Assembly: GCA_021234155.1 (NCBI GenBank)
Contig: JAJEKV010000031.1
Span: forward strand, 62,001 to 126,000
Length of the DNA stretch: 64,000 nt
Direction: 5' to 3'
Origin: Isoetes taiwanensis
Taxonomy: Eukaryota; Streptophyta; Lycopodiopsida; Isoetales; Isoetaceae
Part shown: one piece after another, positions 1-10,256 of the stretch
Layout of the letters: each line of letters begins with the position of its first letter
Numbering within the stretch: the stretch's first letter is position 1
The notes under the pieces: model-generated
Seen by the model: only the letters and a program-made list of their open reading frames with translations
What the model was told of the DNA's origin: nothing
Database searches by the model: none
Translations under genes and position numbers: made by a program

Positions 1-232
1 TGCACTGGAAAAAATGAGACAGGAAAGGGAACTGGGAGATTGGACTGCAGTTAGAAACACAAGGATACTGCACCAGAATGCAAAAATTGCTCCATGCAAA
101 ATGAATTGAAGGCAATGCACAGAACAGAAACACGACACTATTCTACTTCCAGCCAGAATCTAGATTAAAAAGCAATGGGCAAACAGACTAGAACAAGTAA
201 TGTTAAAGGCTGTAGACCAGCAAGACCACAAA
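1..232. repeat. Dispersed repeat copy, also at 24,339-24,571
   Basis: Nearly identical to 24,339-24,571 (one visible change, GACAGGAAAG against GACAGCAAAG, plus a few others). Its last ~90 bases also occur reversed at 23,203-23,295. The match stops at 'gaccacaaa', where the neighbouring repeat block begins. No coding signal is visible. Confidence 0.85.
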
Positions 233-239
233 AAGGAAT

Positions 240-416
240 GGCCTATTTGTTGCAGAAGAGTAGAGTTTAGTGTGTAATCCATATAGTTCATGTTTATATG
301 TGCTAACACTGTTTTGGTGCTTAGGTAGATTATGCATGCAGACAAACTAATGTATTGGTTACATTTTCTCGAGTTAAAAGTCTGTTCTGTATTGTTCTAA
401 ATAACTCCGATTGTGG
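240..416 (-). repeat. Fragment of repeat R, side block
   Basis: Reverse complement of 48,226-48,400 and 53,456-53,620, the ~0.95-kb block that follows the main part of repeat R in the tandem units. It directly abuts the preceding dispersed repeat, so the window starts inside a repeat mosaic. Confidence 0.8.
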
Positions 417-869
417 TTTGCATACCCAGCCTGAGTTTTTGTGGTTCTGTACATTGGATATAGGGTTCAACTTCACATGTTTGTATACATAGTTCTAGCT
501 CTCAGATATTTCAGGGATTTTTCATGTTTTCGAATGTTCATGCTGTTGGTTCAGGAAATGATTTGCAGTTCAGCCCATTTGAACTTCCGTTGGTGCCACA
601 TAAGAGCAATGATGGCAGTTCAGATTCTACTTAATCAAGTTTATCTGTTTGTTTTGAATCCGATTCAAGCTGATGTGATGTGGTGGTTGCGAATGCTTGC
701 TAGTCTAACCTTGCTGCTGTTTAGAATCAACACTCACTATGGAGGCAAGATATACATAGTATCCCAACCATAAGAGTACAGAAGTCATGAATATCAGGAG
801 ATTTAGGACGGTTATTTGAGGAAGGCAGGTTTTCTTTTAAAGTTTTGTGTTATTCTTATTTTTGTTGGT
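417..869. other. No feature recognised
   Basis: AT-rich. A 110-residue open frame at 441-773 has no recognisable motif and I do not call it a gene. Confidence 0.5.
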
Positions 870-1290
870 ACAAAAATTTAGGAATCAAACTATGCAAGAA
901 TGAAAGAAAAACCTGCTCAGCCTCCAAGAGGGCATATCCATAAGCATAAGAGACCAAAACAAACACCCACCCTAAATTCCGAAGAGAAAGGAACCTGCTC
1001 AACCTCCCAGAGGGTATACCCATAAGTGTAGGAGACAAATAAAACACCCACTTGAAAAAACACCCACCACAAATGCCATTTAATGACCATCTCAAGATTG
1101 ATATTAACCAAATGGCCAAGACGCAAAATTTTAAAAAATTAGAGTCTAGAAGGTCTAGATAGATTAAAAGGTATCCCTATAAGAATACGAAACTCAAGAT
1201 ATGGGTGACTTAGAATAGAAAAATGTGTCCATATAAGAACATAAAACTCAATATGTGAGTGATTAAAAAAACCCAGCAGACCCCCAGCTA
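870..1290 (-). repeat. Fragment of repeat R (minus orientation)
   Basis: Matches 42,178-42,600, 46,485-46,900 and 51,718-52,140 almost base for base, starting at 'aaaaatttaggaatcaaac' and losing identity after the 'gtgattaaaaaaaccc' segment. Confidence 0.85.
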
Positions 1291-3949
1291 TGCTATGGAT
1301 GCATATGAACACTCAAGGTTCGATTCACCATCTTGATGAATTGGACCTGTACCCCACCCAAATACGGCAACAAAGCTCCGAACTTTGCAGGTCCTAAGAC
1401 AAACAACTTCAGAACAACATAGCACCAAAGTAGAAACTAGTTCAGTGTAACTCAAAAGCATACTCAAAACATCAAGCAGATCAAAATCTACACGTTGGAA
1501 CTATACGACCCTGAGGAGGAAGTTTGAGAAGGCAAACCAAAACAAAATGCTGAAAATCGAAAGCTTAAACAAGCACACTTGCTAAAACACCCCCTCACTT
1601 TATGCACAATCTAAAGCCCCATCAACTTATACACAATCTAAAGCACACAACAACTGGTAAAATAAAGGGGAGAATAAGCTCCAACAAACCCACTCCTACG
1701 AAGGTCCTTCAATGCAAGCTTAATAACATTGAATCTAAAGGCACTGAAGGATGAACCCGGTTGCTACTAAGTGTGCCATAAAATGAAAGGTGAAAGGTTT
1801 CATTGGAAAAATGACTCAATCGAATAAGCACCTCACTAAGCCATATAGAAACTGGAAATCACTACAAGTCATATAGATGGGAGCAAATTGACACCTTTAG
1901 ACTAAGCGAATGGTTAGCCACAAACCGCAATCTAAGGGAAGCAACAAGAGAGGCAAAGTTCCATGTTTGGCAAGAATCATAAAATTCTAAAATACTGTCC
2001 AACATCAACAATACCATCTAGACAAGAAATTCCCTCAAGGTTAACCAGTTGTGGAACTTGCGTGCCGCAAAACACAACATTATTATGTAATCACAAGGGA
2101 ATTCCTAAGACTAAATTAACTATTAGGCACAAGGCTTATGATTGAGATTCTATAAGTGCCATTAGATAATGAAACGCGTCAATGCAACAATGCAAAAGCT
2201 TACGTTAAATTAAACTACATCTCAACCAACACACATTCCCCAAAAAAAAATAGCATCTAAGCATAAGTCCTGCAATCAAACCTAAAACTACTGCAAAGGA
2301 TTTAACGGTGGAGTGATATATGCTAGAATTATATTGGCAAGGACAAGTCAACAAAGTTGCAAGTAAAACATGATCTAAAGCTCCAACACTAGATAGGCAA
2401 ATCAAGTAGGTTACACAAAAGCAAAAAGTTAGAATGATCTAAAGACTAACATTATCAATATTAATTAAAACAAGATCAAAGGTCTAGGACGATTTCTCAA
2501 TATGAAGAGAGTATATGGGTAAAGAAGCCTACACGTGAAGCTTGATGGTGCATATAAAAGATGCACGATGTGATTTGTGAACGAGCAGAAAAAAGATGCG
2601 GCAGAAGTTACATAACTCTAATGAACAAGAATAGTTCAAGACACTAGGATTGCTAGCAATATGTAAGGGCAAAAAATAAGTTCCCCAGCTCATAAAAAAG
2701 TATCAAGGATTCAATCCGATAAGCCTCAAGAGAACTTATAAAGTAAAAATACCTCGAAGCCAAGAGGCCTCAAATTTGTAAAAGTCACCAATCCAACTAA
2801 AAAGTAGAAATACTTCGAATCAAGAAGCTTCTCCTCCAACGAATGTAACAGGACACCTCTGCACGCCTTGGTTCGAGTTCCAAAATGAAGTGCCAAATGA
2901 TTGTTGGCGCCTACAAAACCTGCCTTTATAGAACCTTCATTGAATAGATAGTTGAACCACCATCATTGCCACAATAACTAAATCATAATACCAAAAAGGA
3001 GTTTGAATATCTAGAGCATGACGAATAGCTTATGCGAAAATTTGGTGAGTAGGGACTCCATATCCAGGATGTAAGCTAATACTCGAAGAAGTTGCAAACT
3101 CTCAGAAATGTGCAAGCAAATGACCACCAAGCATATGAACAAGAATATACGTAGTTGTAATGTCTAAATCGGGAATAGAATTGGAAAGATAACCTAAACT
3201 GGGCACAAACCAGCTTTGCAACTCTACAAACTATTGGACCAAACGTAGACCAATTACATGACGAACAACATGCAGCTTGAAATCCGTGCTTCCTCACATG
3301 CAGTAGCAAGTTTAACTAAAGGTTAACTCAGGCTGTAGAGTATAAGAAATTACAAACTCCTGCCTAAACGCAAACTACAGAAGAGCAAACTCCAACAACA
3401 TTTGGTCAGCATAGGTATAATCCAAATGGACACAGAACAAATGTAATAATAGACATAAAAGGAATGTGAAGAAACAAAATTCCAAGGTTACCTTGGGCTG
3501 AGTTACCACCGTGACTGCAATTGTGCATAATCAAACTCCATGCCTATCAAACAAGAATGGATCGCCACAAGCTAGAAAACCAAGGCTACCAAGCTGAAAT
3601 ATCCATAGCTACACCTCTCCTTAGATATCCAGAGATGTAAAGAATTAAGAGAGGGAATGAGCTTAATACTGTAGCAGAAAAGCAAGAGGCTGCAAACTGT
3701 ATTAGGAGGTCTAAAAGAAGACTGTTCCCTCGGATAAAGACTAAAGACAAAACCAGATTAAGGGGACCAAACAACCCCAACGTTTGCTACTTATTAAATG
3801 CACATGGGCAATTATAAGAGCTTAAATATCCTCAATACAAGGAATAAGTGATAACTGCACCATTGCTTGTAGCACCAAACATTCAAGAGATGGATACCTA
3901 CTTAGCACAACTCCAAGACATATTCAATTCCACAAAGTCTTAATATATA
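1291..3949. other. Unassigned AT-rich stretch
   Basis: About 2.7 kb without a convincing reading frame, RNA gene or terminal repeat. Base composition resembles intron or intergenic plant DNA. The short open frames here have no motifs and different frames are open on both strands. Confidence 0.5.
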
Positions 3950-6242
3950 CTAGTTAAGGTGCCCAGCGTTGCTGGGCATAGCTAGAAACTGTGAATGACA
4001 TACTGGAGCAATTGTTAAAGGGATTCTTGTTTTTAAAATTGGATAATCAAGAGCATTCGACCATATTTCGCACTTCCCCTTATCTTTTCCGTTTTCCTTT
4101 TTCATTTTGCCTTTGTCTACTATTTTTTTTTTCCTATTTTCCCCTTGCCCCTTTTCCCTTTTTACATTTTTCAATTTACTTTTTTCTTTTTCCATTATTC
4201 CATTTCCTCTTTTTCTCTTTTTTGTTTCTGCTTCCCCATTTTTCCTTTTCTATTTTTCCCTTCCCTTTTCTCCAATTTGTGGTTGCCCTTTTTCCCTTTC
4301 CTTGTGCCCTTTTCCCCCCTCTCTTTCCCATTCCCTCTTCCCCTTTTTCCTCATGCCCTTCTTTTCTAAGTTTTCCTTTACGCTTTCCCTTTCCTTTCCC
4401 TTTTCCCTTTCCTTCTCCCCACCTTTTTTTTTCCCTTTTTTCCCTTCCCTTTTCCTCTTTTAGGTCTTCCCTCTTTTTTTCTAGTGCTCTTTTCCCTTCC
4501 TTTCCCCCCTTCCTTTTTTCTTTTCCATCTTTCCCTTTCCCTTTTTCCATGTCCATTTTTCCTTCGGTTTTCTCCTTTTCTCACCCTTTCCCTCTTCCCT
4601 TTTTTGTCATGTCCCTTTTCTCTTCTATTTTTTCATGCTATTTTTTCGCTCCTCTTTTCCCCTTTCTTCACCTTTTTCCTCCTCCCCTCCTTTTTCCTTT
4701 TTCCTTCTCTTTTTTTTTTTCTATTTTGCTCTTTCATTTTTATTCACTTCCCTTTCTATTTTTCCATTTTACCTCCCGTTTTTCCCTTTTGCCTTTTTCC
4801 ATTTGCTTCCACTTTTTTCACGCTTGCCTTTTCAATTTTCAACCTCCTTGCTTTTCCCTTTTTTCTATCCCTCCCTTTTCACATTCCTTTTTCATTCTTA
4901 CCTTATTTTATTTTCCTTTTCTCCCATTCCATTCCCTTCTGGCTTCCCTTTCCCCTTCCCCTTTACCAATGGCCTTTTCCCTTCCCTTTTCCTCCTCTCC
5001 TCCCATCTCTTTTCTATTCCGCTTTTTTTCCTCCCTTTTCCTTCCATTTTTCTCTCTTCCGCCTCCTTTTTTATTTCCTTTTTTTTTCCCTTTCTTTTTT
5101 TCTCATGTCTTTTTTCCTTCCCTTTACTCTCTTCCCCATTTTCATTGCCATTTATTCCTTCCCTTTGCCCACCTTTTCCCTCTTCCCTTTTCTCGTAGTT
5201 TTTTCTTTCCCTTTCCTCCCTCATTTGTTCTTTTTATTTTTCCCTTTCCCTTTCCTCCCTCCTTTCTCTTCCTTTTTTCCGCTTTCTCCTTCTTTTCTCT
5301 TCCTCTTTTCCCCATGCCTTTTTCCCTTTTTGCCCCTCCCTCGCTTTTTTCCTTTTTTTACCCTTTCCATCCCTTTCTCCTCCCTTTTTTCTCTTTCCTT
5401 TTTTTTTTCGTGTCCTTTTTTCCCTTCCTTTTTTTCTCCTTTCCCCACCTTTTTTCTCTCCCCTTTCCCACTTGCCCTTTTTCGCTCCCTCCTCCTCTCC
5501 CTTTTTTTCCCTTTTCCATTTTCCTTTCCTTTTCCCTTCCCTTCTCTCTACCTTTTTCCTCATCCCCTTTTTCCCTTCCTTTTACTCCCCATCCTCACCC
5601 TTTCCCTCTTCTTCTTTTCATAGTGTCATTTTTTCCTTTATTTTCTCTCTTTCCTTTTCCTTTCTTTTTTTGTGCTATTTTTTCTATTTCCTTTTCCCTT
5701 TTATCCGTGCCTTCTTTGCCTTTCACTTTGCCTTTATCTCCTCCCTTTTCCTCCTTTCCCCACCTTTTTACTCTTCCCCTTTCCTTGTTCCTTTTCCTCC
5801 CTCCTCCCTCCCCTTTCTTTTACCTTTTCCTTTCCCTTTCCTTTTCTTTCCTTTTCCCTTTTTCCTTTTCCCTTCCCTTTTTCTCTACCTTTTCCTCATC
5901 CCCTTTTCAACTTCCCTTTTACTCCTATCCTCATCCTTTCCATCTTCTCCTTTTCATAGTGTCCCTTTTTTCTTTATTTTCCTTTCCCTTTTTCGTGCTC
6001 TTTTCGCTTTCCTTTTTTCCTTTCTTTCTTTCCCTTTTACCCGTGCCTTTTTGCCTTTCACTTTGCCATTTTCTCCTCCCTTTTCCTTTTCCCTTTCCTC
6101 TTCAGACATTAGATCATCGCCAATAATAGTGGAGGGAAGTCATGCGATAAATCTCGACCTCCGAATGCAATCGGATGATCTCAACCATCTAAATTAGGGT
6201 TTCATTCATGACATACTTACGCTATAACATTATAATATAAGA
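3950..6242 (-). mobile_element. Non-autonomous Helitron
   Basis: Read on the minus strand, the element starts with TC (TCTTATATTATAATG, at 6,242 downward) after a host A. It ends with a GC-rich hairpin, GCCCAGC-AAC-GCTGGGC (3,961-3,977), seven bases, then CTAG (3,953-3,950) and a host T. These are the defining Helitron terminal features: 5' TC, a 3' hairpin shortly before CTRR, insertion between A and T, and no target duplication. The 5' region also contains the AT-rich start and 'aaaccctaatttagatgg' stretch seen in many plant Helitrons. No Rep/helicase gene is present, so it is non-autonomous. Nearly all the interior is one polypyrimidine tract. Confidence 0.75.
4072..6105. repeat. Polypyrimidine (CCCTTTT-like) tract
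   Basis: About 2 kb in which the plus strand is almost only C and T, in irregular runs of CCCTTTT, CCCTTTTT and CCTTCC with rare interrupting ATG, GCC or TCG words. It could form triplex (H-DNA) structures. The purine strand would encode only Lys/Glu/Gly/Arg-rich peptide and the pyrimidine strand only Phe/Ser/Pro/Leu, so the long open frames here are compositional. Confidence 0.9.
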
Positions 6243-6658
6243 TAGCTCAAAGTAGGAACCAGATAAGAGAAAGCAAGCGAACACATAGATACCTTAGAAT
6301 GTAAGAAGTCCAGCCACCACTTAATATAGATCTGATTCTGTGTATTTCTAACACCGCAGAGATAATTTTAACTATGGGTACAACATCAGCGGCCTTCAGA
6401 TTCAAGATAATTAAAGGAAAGCGATAGCAGAGACGTCAAGTGACAGCATACTGAGCCTATGTAGTCTCAGCCGTTTTTCGAAACGGCTAAGGATGATGAG
6501 CCAGCAAAGACCAAGGTTCTGCAAATAATGTGAGCCGTAGCCCTCCTCTTTACTTCCAAAAAAGATGTACAATGTGTTCGTACACACTACCAATAAAATC
6601 CCTCATGCCCATCGGCCTTTTTGGGCGTACAAGAATAATCAAATACCATGAGACAAAC
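6243..6658. other. Host spacer between Helitron and TIR element
   Basis: No gene or repeat recognised in these ~400 bases. This is the flank into which both neighbouring elements inserted. Confidence 0.4.
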
Positions 6659-6662
6659 TTGT
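6659..6662. repeat. Target-site duplication TTGT, left copy
   Basis: TTGT directly outside the left terminal inverted repeat. The same four bases lie directly outside the right one at 20,435-20,438. TTGTA is also possible if the element starts one base later. Confidence 0.6.
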
Positions 6663-6693
6663 AACCACCATCCAATTAAATTGGGATTATGTC
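6663..6693 (+). repeat. Left terminal inverted repeat
   Basis: Begins AACCACCATCCAATTAAATT and continues GGGATTATGTC. Its partner reads AACCATCATTCAATTAAATT then GGGTTTATGTC on the minus strand. The differences are at positions 6, 10 and 24, two of them C/T transitions. Confidence 0.8.
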
Positions 6694-7159
6694 AACTCCA
6701 AAATCACGCCAACCTGCTATTGTCTTCTAGGGGGTTTTTGTTTTTTTTAACCTTTTTTTTTGGACTTCAAAAATAACATAAGGTTTGCGATTCAATGCGG
6801 TGACTTTTCATATGCGAATTGAAATATGCGTAAATGAAGAGCAAGTTGCTAAAAATTGATGAGACCAAAATTGCTTGCTCGATAGATGATAATATTAGGT
6901 TTGATAACAACAGATTGCATTATTTTACGAGGCAATTCGGACTTCGAAATTATCGATACATGGCACAAATATCATACAAAAATATCATATATTCCAATAA
7001 AACATTAAGGGATCAATCCATGTTTTTCCACGTGTTTAACAAGGTGTGGTTCCATGTCACCGCTCTATCCAGCCTGCACGATCTAACACTTCACCCACCG
7101 CCTTCCCCCATAGCCAAATTATGCATAATAGACACAAACTTCACCGTAAAATCATCCGT

Positions 7160-7620
7160 CGCGAAAGTTTTTGGATCGTAAGATGGTGGATTCTGTGGCC
7201 TGCGTTTGATTGTAGAAGCATTTGAGAGCATCATCATCCACTATGATTATATCATCCTTATTCCCGATACCAAGTTCGGTCCATCATGTTACTCAAGTGT
7301 TTGATGAAGATAGGTTTGCCTGTTGGATCCTTGGGATTAGTGAACTTCACACATTTGTTCTCGATCCCAAAGGGTCAACCAATGTCTACACGATTTCCCC
7401 AGTGCCTCCAAAGTATCCTTGATGTTCCTTAGTTCCATGGATGACCAAATACCAACTGGAAATAACACAGATGCCTCGCCTAGCATCTCCTTCAAGTCGC
7501 GCCGGATAGATCCACTTGGTGTTTGATTCCGTGTCCGATGAAACCGTTCTCTAGCCACTTTATTTTTCGGAAAAGTCTTGCAAAGGACTCCGTTTTAGGT
7601 CGAACACCACAACCTTCTTA
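7160..7620 (-). pseudogene. FCP1/NIF-like HAD phosphatase domain gene, transposon cargo
   Basis: Read on the minus strand, this stretch carries the landmarks of the FCP1-like (NLI-interacting-factor) HAD phosphatase domain, of the plant type whose first motif is DLNG rather than DxDxT. In order: KVVVFDL followed, after a one-base homopolymer shift at about 7,588, by NGVLCK (motif I nucleophile Asp); VGIWSSMELRNIKDTLEAL at 7,400-7,455 (the family's VGVWSS stretch); WDREQMC; and DDIIIVDDDALKCFYNQT at 7,206-7,259 (acidic DD motif of the active site). Frames change several times. Family members dephosphorylate phosphoserine in proteins such as the polymerase II tail, but the target here is unknown. 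It lies just inside the left terminus of the 13.8-kb element. The breaks may be decay or consensus errors. Confidence 0.72.
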
Positions 7621-7689
7621 GAAACGCAATGGAAGTTTGAAATATCAAACATGTATCCGGTAGTAAGATCACGATAACACAAACAATAC

Positions 7690-7830
7690 AAAATGGCGCC
7701 AAAGCGTGATTTGAAATAATCATAACCAAATCACGCTCGGCATTGATTTAGTTTGACAATGAAAAATAATCAAAGCACGCTTTGGCGCGATTTAATTCAA
7801 AGGTAATACAAATTAAATCACGGCGTGGCT
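7690..7830. promoter_or_regulatory. Cluster of degenerate CACGC/GCGTG motifs
   Basis: Half or degenerate copies of the element's palindrome: AAAGCGTG near 7,700, CACGCTCGGC near 7,727, GCACGCTTTGGCGCG near 7,774 and CACGGCGTGGC near 7,817. They lie just upstream, on the minus strand, of the FCP1-like coding stretch, as the motif does at other starts in the element. Confidence 0.45.
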
Positions 7831-8507
7831 ATTTAAATGGGCAAGGCCATACCTATCATCTTCGGTTTATTGCAGTCGCCGGCGCCATTCTCCCCTTCGC
7901 CATTTTTAATCTTTGTCTTCTTCATTTGTTAGAATTGTTATTTTCTATTAGTTCCATTGCGTCCTTCACAACTCGACATTATTTTACTATTGATTTGGCA
8001 AACCTGCGGAATCACTAGAGCCGCCTTCATTTTGGTTTCCACATCAATTACTTCATTGTTAACCTCGTGAATCTACTCATTTGTTGCTTGCATCACCCGC
8101 AATGTGGGCAAAATATTCCCTAAGTTCGCCATCACGCGATTACTTTGAGCAGCCGGTTTAGCGCCTATTTGTTCATTACCGCTTTCCTTATCAGTCGCTA
8201 GATTACTAGGTCCCTCACCGAAGCAACGCCCACTTTCGAATTGGACAAGTCTACTTAGACTTTTGATCTTCGGGATGATTTCGGGCTGCCATAAGGGCCT
8301 TTAGGAGACTTGGCAAGCACATGCATGAGGAATGGTTCAAAGAAAGTCTTTGGCCCGCTCATCACTCAAAGCGCTGACATCTTCTTGCACCCATAAGAGC
8401 CTCTCTAGCAATATAACCTCCAACATGAAGCTCCAAGCGGGTTGTATCAATTGGAGCAAATGCCTCGACGAGGTAAGCGACCATAGATCTGGGAAATCCA
8501 TTTTTAT

Positions 8508-9160
8508 TTAAGGGGCCCTTCTCCTTAGTTTGTAGCCGCTCGTGACTTGATTTCCCCCACTTAGGAGGGGGTCCCGATCCTCATCCTCTTTCGACTCATC
8601 CTGTTTCGACCGATCCCGATCCGTATGAAAGAATATAGTTCTTAAGTCCGGATCATCTAGAAGAAAACATTCCCATGCACCGCTATTGTCACCCCTTGGC
8701 CTTAGCAATATCATATTCGCCGTCGATAGCATGGCTATCATAATGAAGATCACATGTGCCATCTTTCGTGGCCTTTCATAAAATGACTCATTATCCTTAA
8801 CATCATATATTAGGCATCCCTCCCTAATAACTTTGAGGCACTCGGATCATGAGCGTGGATAGTGCATGCAGATGTGACTCACACGAAGGACAAACGATGA
8901 CAATAGTGAAGGACCTCGGTTGTCAATCCTATCACGGTTGGTAAAGAAGCATTTGTAGTCCTTCCGGTTCATGCCCATATCTCCTCTCCCACCCTCGGCC
9001 GGGTCAAACACAAAGAGTGATATATTTTTAAGGCGGAAGTTGATTCCGGCAAGAGACCTTTGTACCAATGGAGCTGAATCTTTGGGGCCGACGTCGTCTT
9101 CTCCAAATAATCTTCTTCACAAGGGCCACTTTTCTTCTCAACTCGGCCCAATTACCTTGG
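8508..9160 (-). pseudogene. Unrecognised coding-like stretch (cargo)
   Basis: Two long minus-strand frames run almost end to end. The first (9,068-8,850) contains LKNISLFVFDPAEGGRGDMG and a Tyr/Phe-rich CFFTNRDRID segment. After a frame change come ECLKVIREGCLIYDVKDNES, a hydrophobic VIFIMIAMLSTANMILL stretch, and a charged tail HTDRDRSKQDESKEDEDRDP ending at 8,508. The continuous protein-like composition across the frame change suggests one broken gene. I do not recognise the family and propose no function. It lies inside the 13.8-kb element on the same strand as the FCP1-like gene. Confidence 0.4.
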
Positions 9161-9239
9161 GGGGTAGAGTCTCCTTATGTTTTGTATTTTTAGCCTTCCA
9201 ATTCTTTAGGAAGTCCTTTGACCGTAGAATACAAACTTC

Positions 9240-9917
9240 TTGATGTCATCATTAATGACCTTGTATTTGTCCGGCAATCCAATTTCGGATAATGCCACAT
9301 CCCCCGAGATAGCTTTTGTAACTCAACTTTAACTGGTGACTTCATTTATCACGTACATCCTTTACATGGGTGCAGCACTCTCGAAGGACATCCTATCCTT
9401 GGTGAAAGCACCCTTCTTGTATAAGACTTCCTTCTTTAAGCGGTCTAAAACCCAAATGGTCTCAAGATCGTCCTAGCCCCCGAGTCTTTCTCATCTCTGT
9501 CACATTCAAGTCAAATATGCTTACATCAAGTGAGGCACCCTACCCATAGTGTCACGCTGACTTCCCTTGTGCATAAGCGCCCCGAATTCATTCCACTTGA
9601 GCCATCTTGCCTCCTTACAAAACACAATCTTATACGAGTCTGTTGGTCCCGACTCTTTGGATGAGCTTTTCGGAAGGATCCGCAATGTCATCACCACCTT
9701 TTTCTTTGATTTTCTTGCGGTCTTCTTCTTCTCAGTATAATTGTATCATGGCGACGAGTCCGCTCCAAAGAAATTTTGAATACCTCAGACTTTTGACCAT
9801 ACATGCGGTGGGCAATGGGCAGCCATATTCCACCCACTTGTTGGCGTGAAGCGCATGTTGTTCAGCGTATGGACCGCAATAGTACGGACATTGAATCAGA
9901 TCACAGAATAGAAACAC
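9240..9917 (-). pseudogene. Unrecognised coding-like stretch (cargo, 5' part)
   Basis: Minus-strand segments such as KWNEFGALMHKG (about 9,600), LDRLKKEVLYKKGAFTKDRM (about 9,420), LPDKYKVINDDIKKFVFYGQ (about 9,250) and WVEYGCPLPTACMVKSLRYS (about 9,800) are protein-like but sit in changing frames. It could be the 5' half of the gene continuing at 9,160-8,508. Its start region is immediately downstream, on the minus strand, of the palindrome array at 9,956-10,242, which may be its control region. Family not recognised. Confidence 0.35.
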
Positions 9918-9955
9918 GTAAAGGCGATTTGAATAGAATTGATCAAGAGAAAAAT

Positions 9956-10242
9956 CACGCCTGGCGTGAAATGAATAAAGTTACTAATGCAATCCACGCC
10001 AGGCGTGCTTTAAAATCAAACCACGCCCGGCGTGTTTTCAAATCAATCAATTCCACGCCATGTTTTCGCATCAATTGGTTGATTTGAAAACGCTGGCGTG
10101 AATTCGATTGATTTGAAAACACGCCTGGCGTGAATTGGTTTGATTTGAAAACACGCATGGCGTGAATACAATTTATGAAGCCAGGTAGATTTGAAAACAC
10201 GCCTGGCGTGAATTCGATTGATTTGAAAACACGCCTGGCGTG
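9956..10242. promoter_or_regulatory. Array of CACGCCTGGCGTG palindromes
   Basis: Perfect or near-perfect 13-bp palindromes at 9,956-9,968, 9,995-10,007, 10,022-10,034, 10,120-10,132, 10,152-10,164, 10,198-10,210 and 10,230-10,242, with degenerate ones near 10,054 and 10,090. The central base varies (T, A, C). Spacers are 15-35 bp and resemble each other ('ttcgattgatttgaaaa'). It sits upstream of the minus-strand coding stretch that begins near 9,917. The likely role is binding of an element-encoded or host protein. That is inference from symmetry, repetition and position. Confidence 0.7.
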
Positions 10243-10256
10243 AATATTAAAATGCT
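10242..10256. repeat. 15-bp target-site duplication, poly-A side
   Basis: GAATATTAAAATGCT, repeated exactly at 11,633-11,647, flanks the L1-like insertion. Confidence 0.9.

Noticed and set aside
4072-6105. Telomere-like repeat
   Set aside because: The plant telomere unit is CCCTAAA. The array here is CCCTTTT with irregular spacing and no CCCTAAA words.
3991-6126. 711-codon open frame, the longest in the window
   Set aside because: It consists only of Phe, Ser, Pro and Leu because the strand is polypyrimidine. All frames are open and no domain is possible. It is a composition artefact.
9956-10242. Possible CRISPR array (short repeats with spacers)
   Set aside because: Repeats are 13-bp palindromes, the spacers resemble each other and vary in length, there are no cas genes, and the context is eukaryotic.
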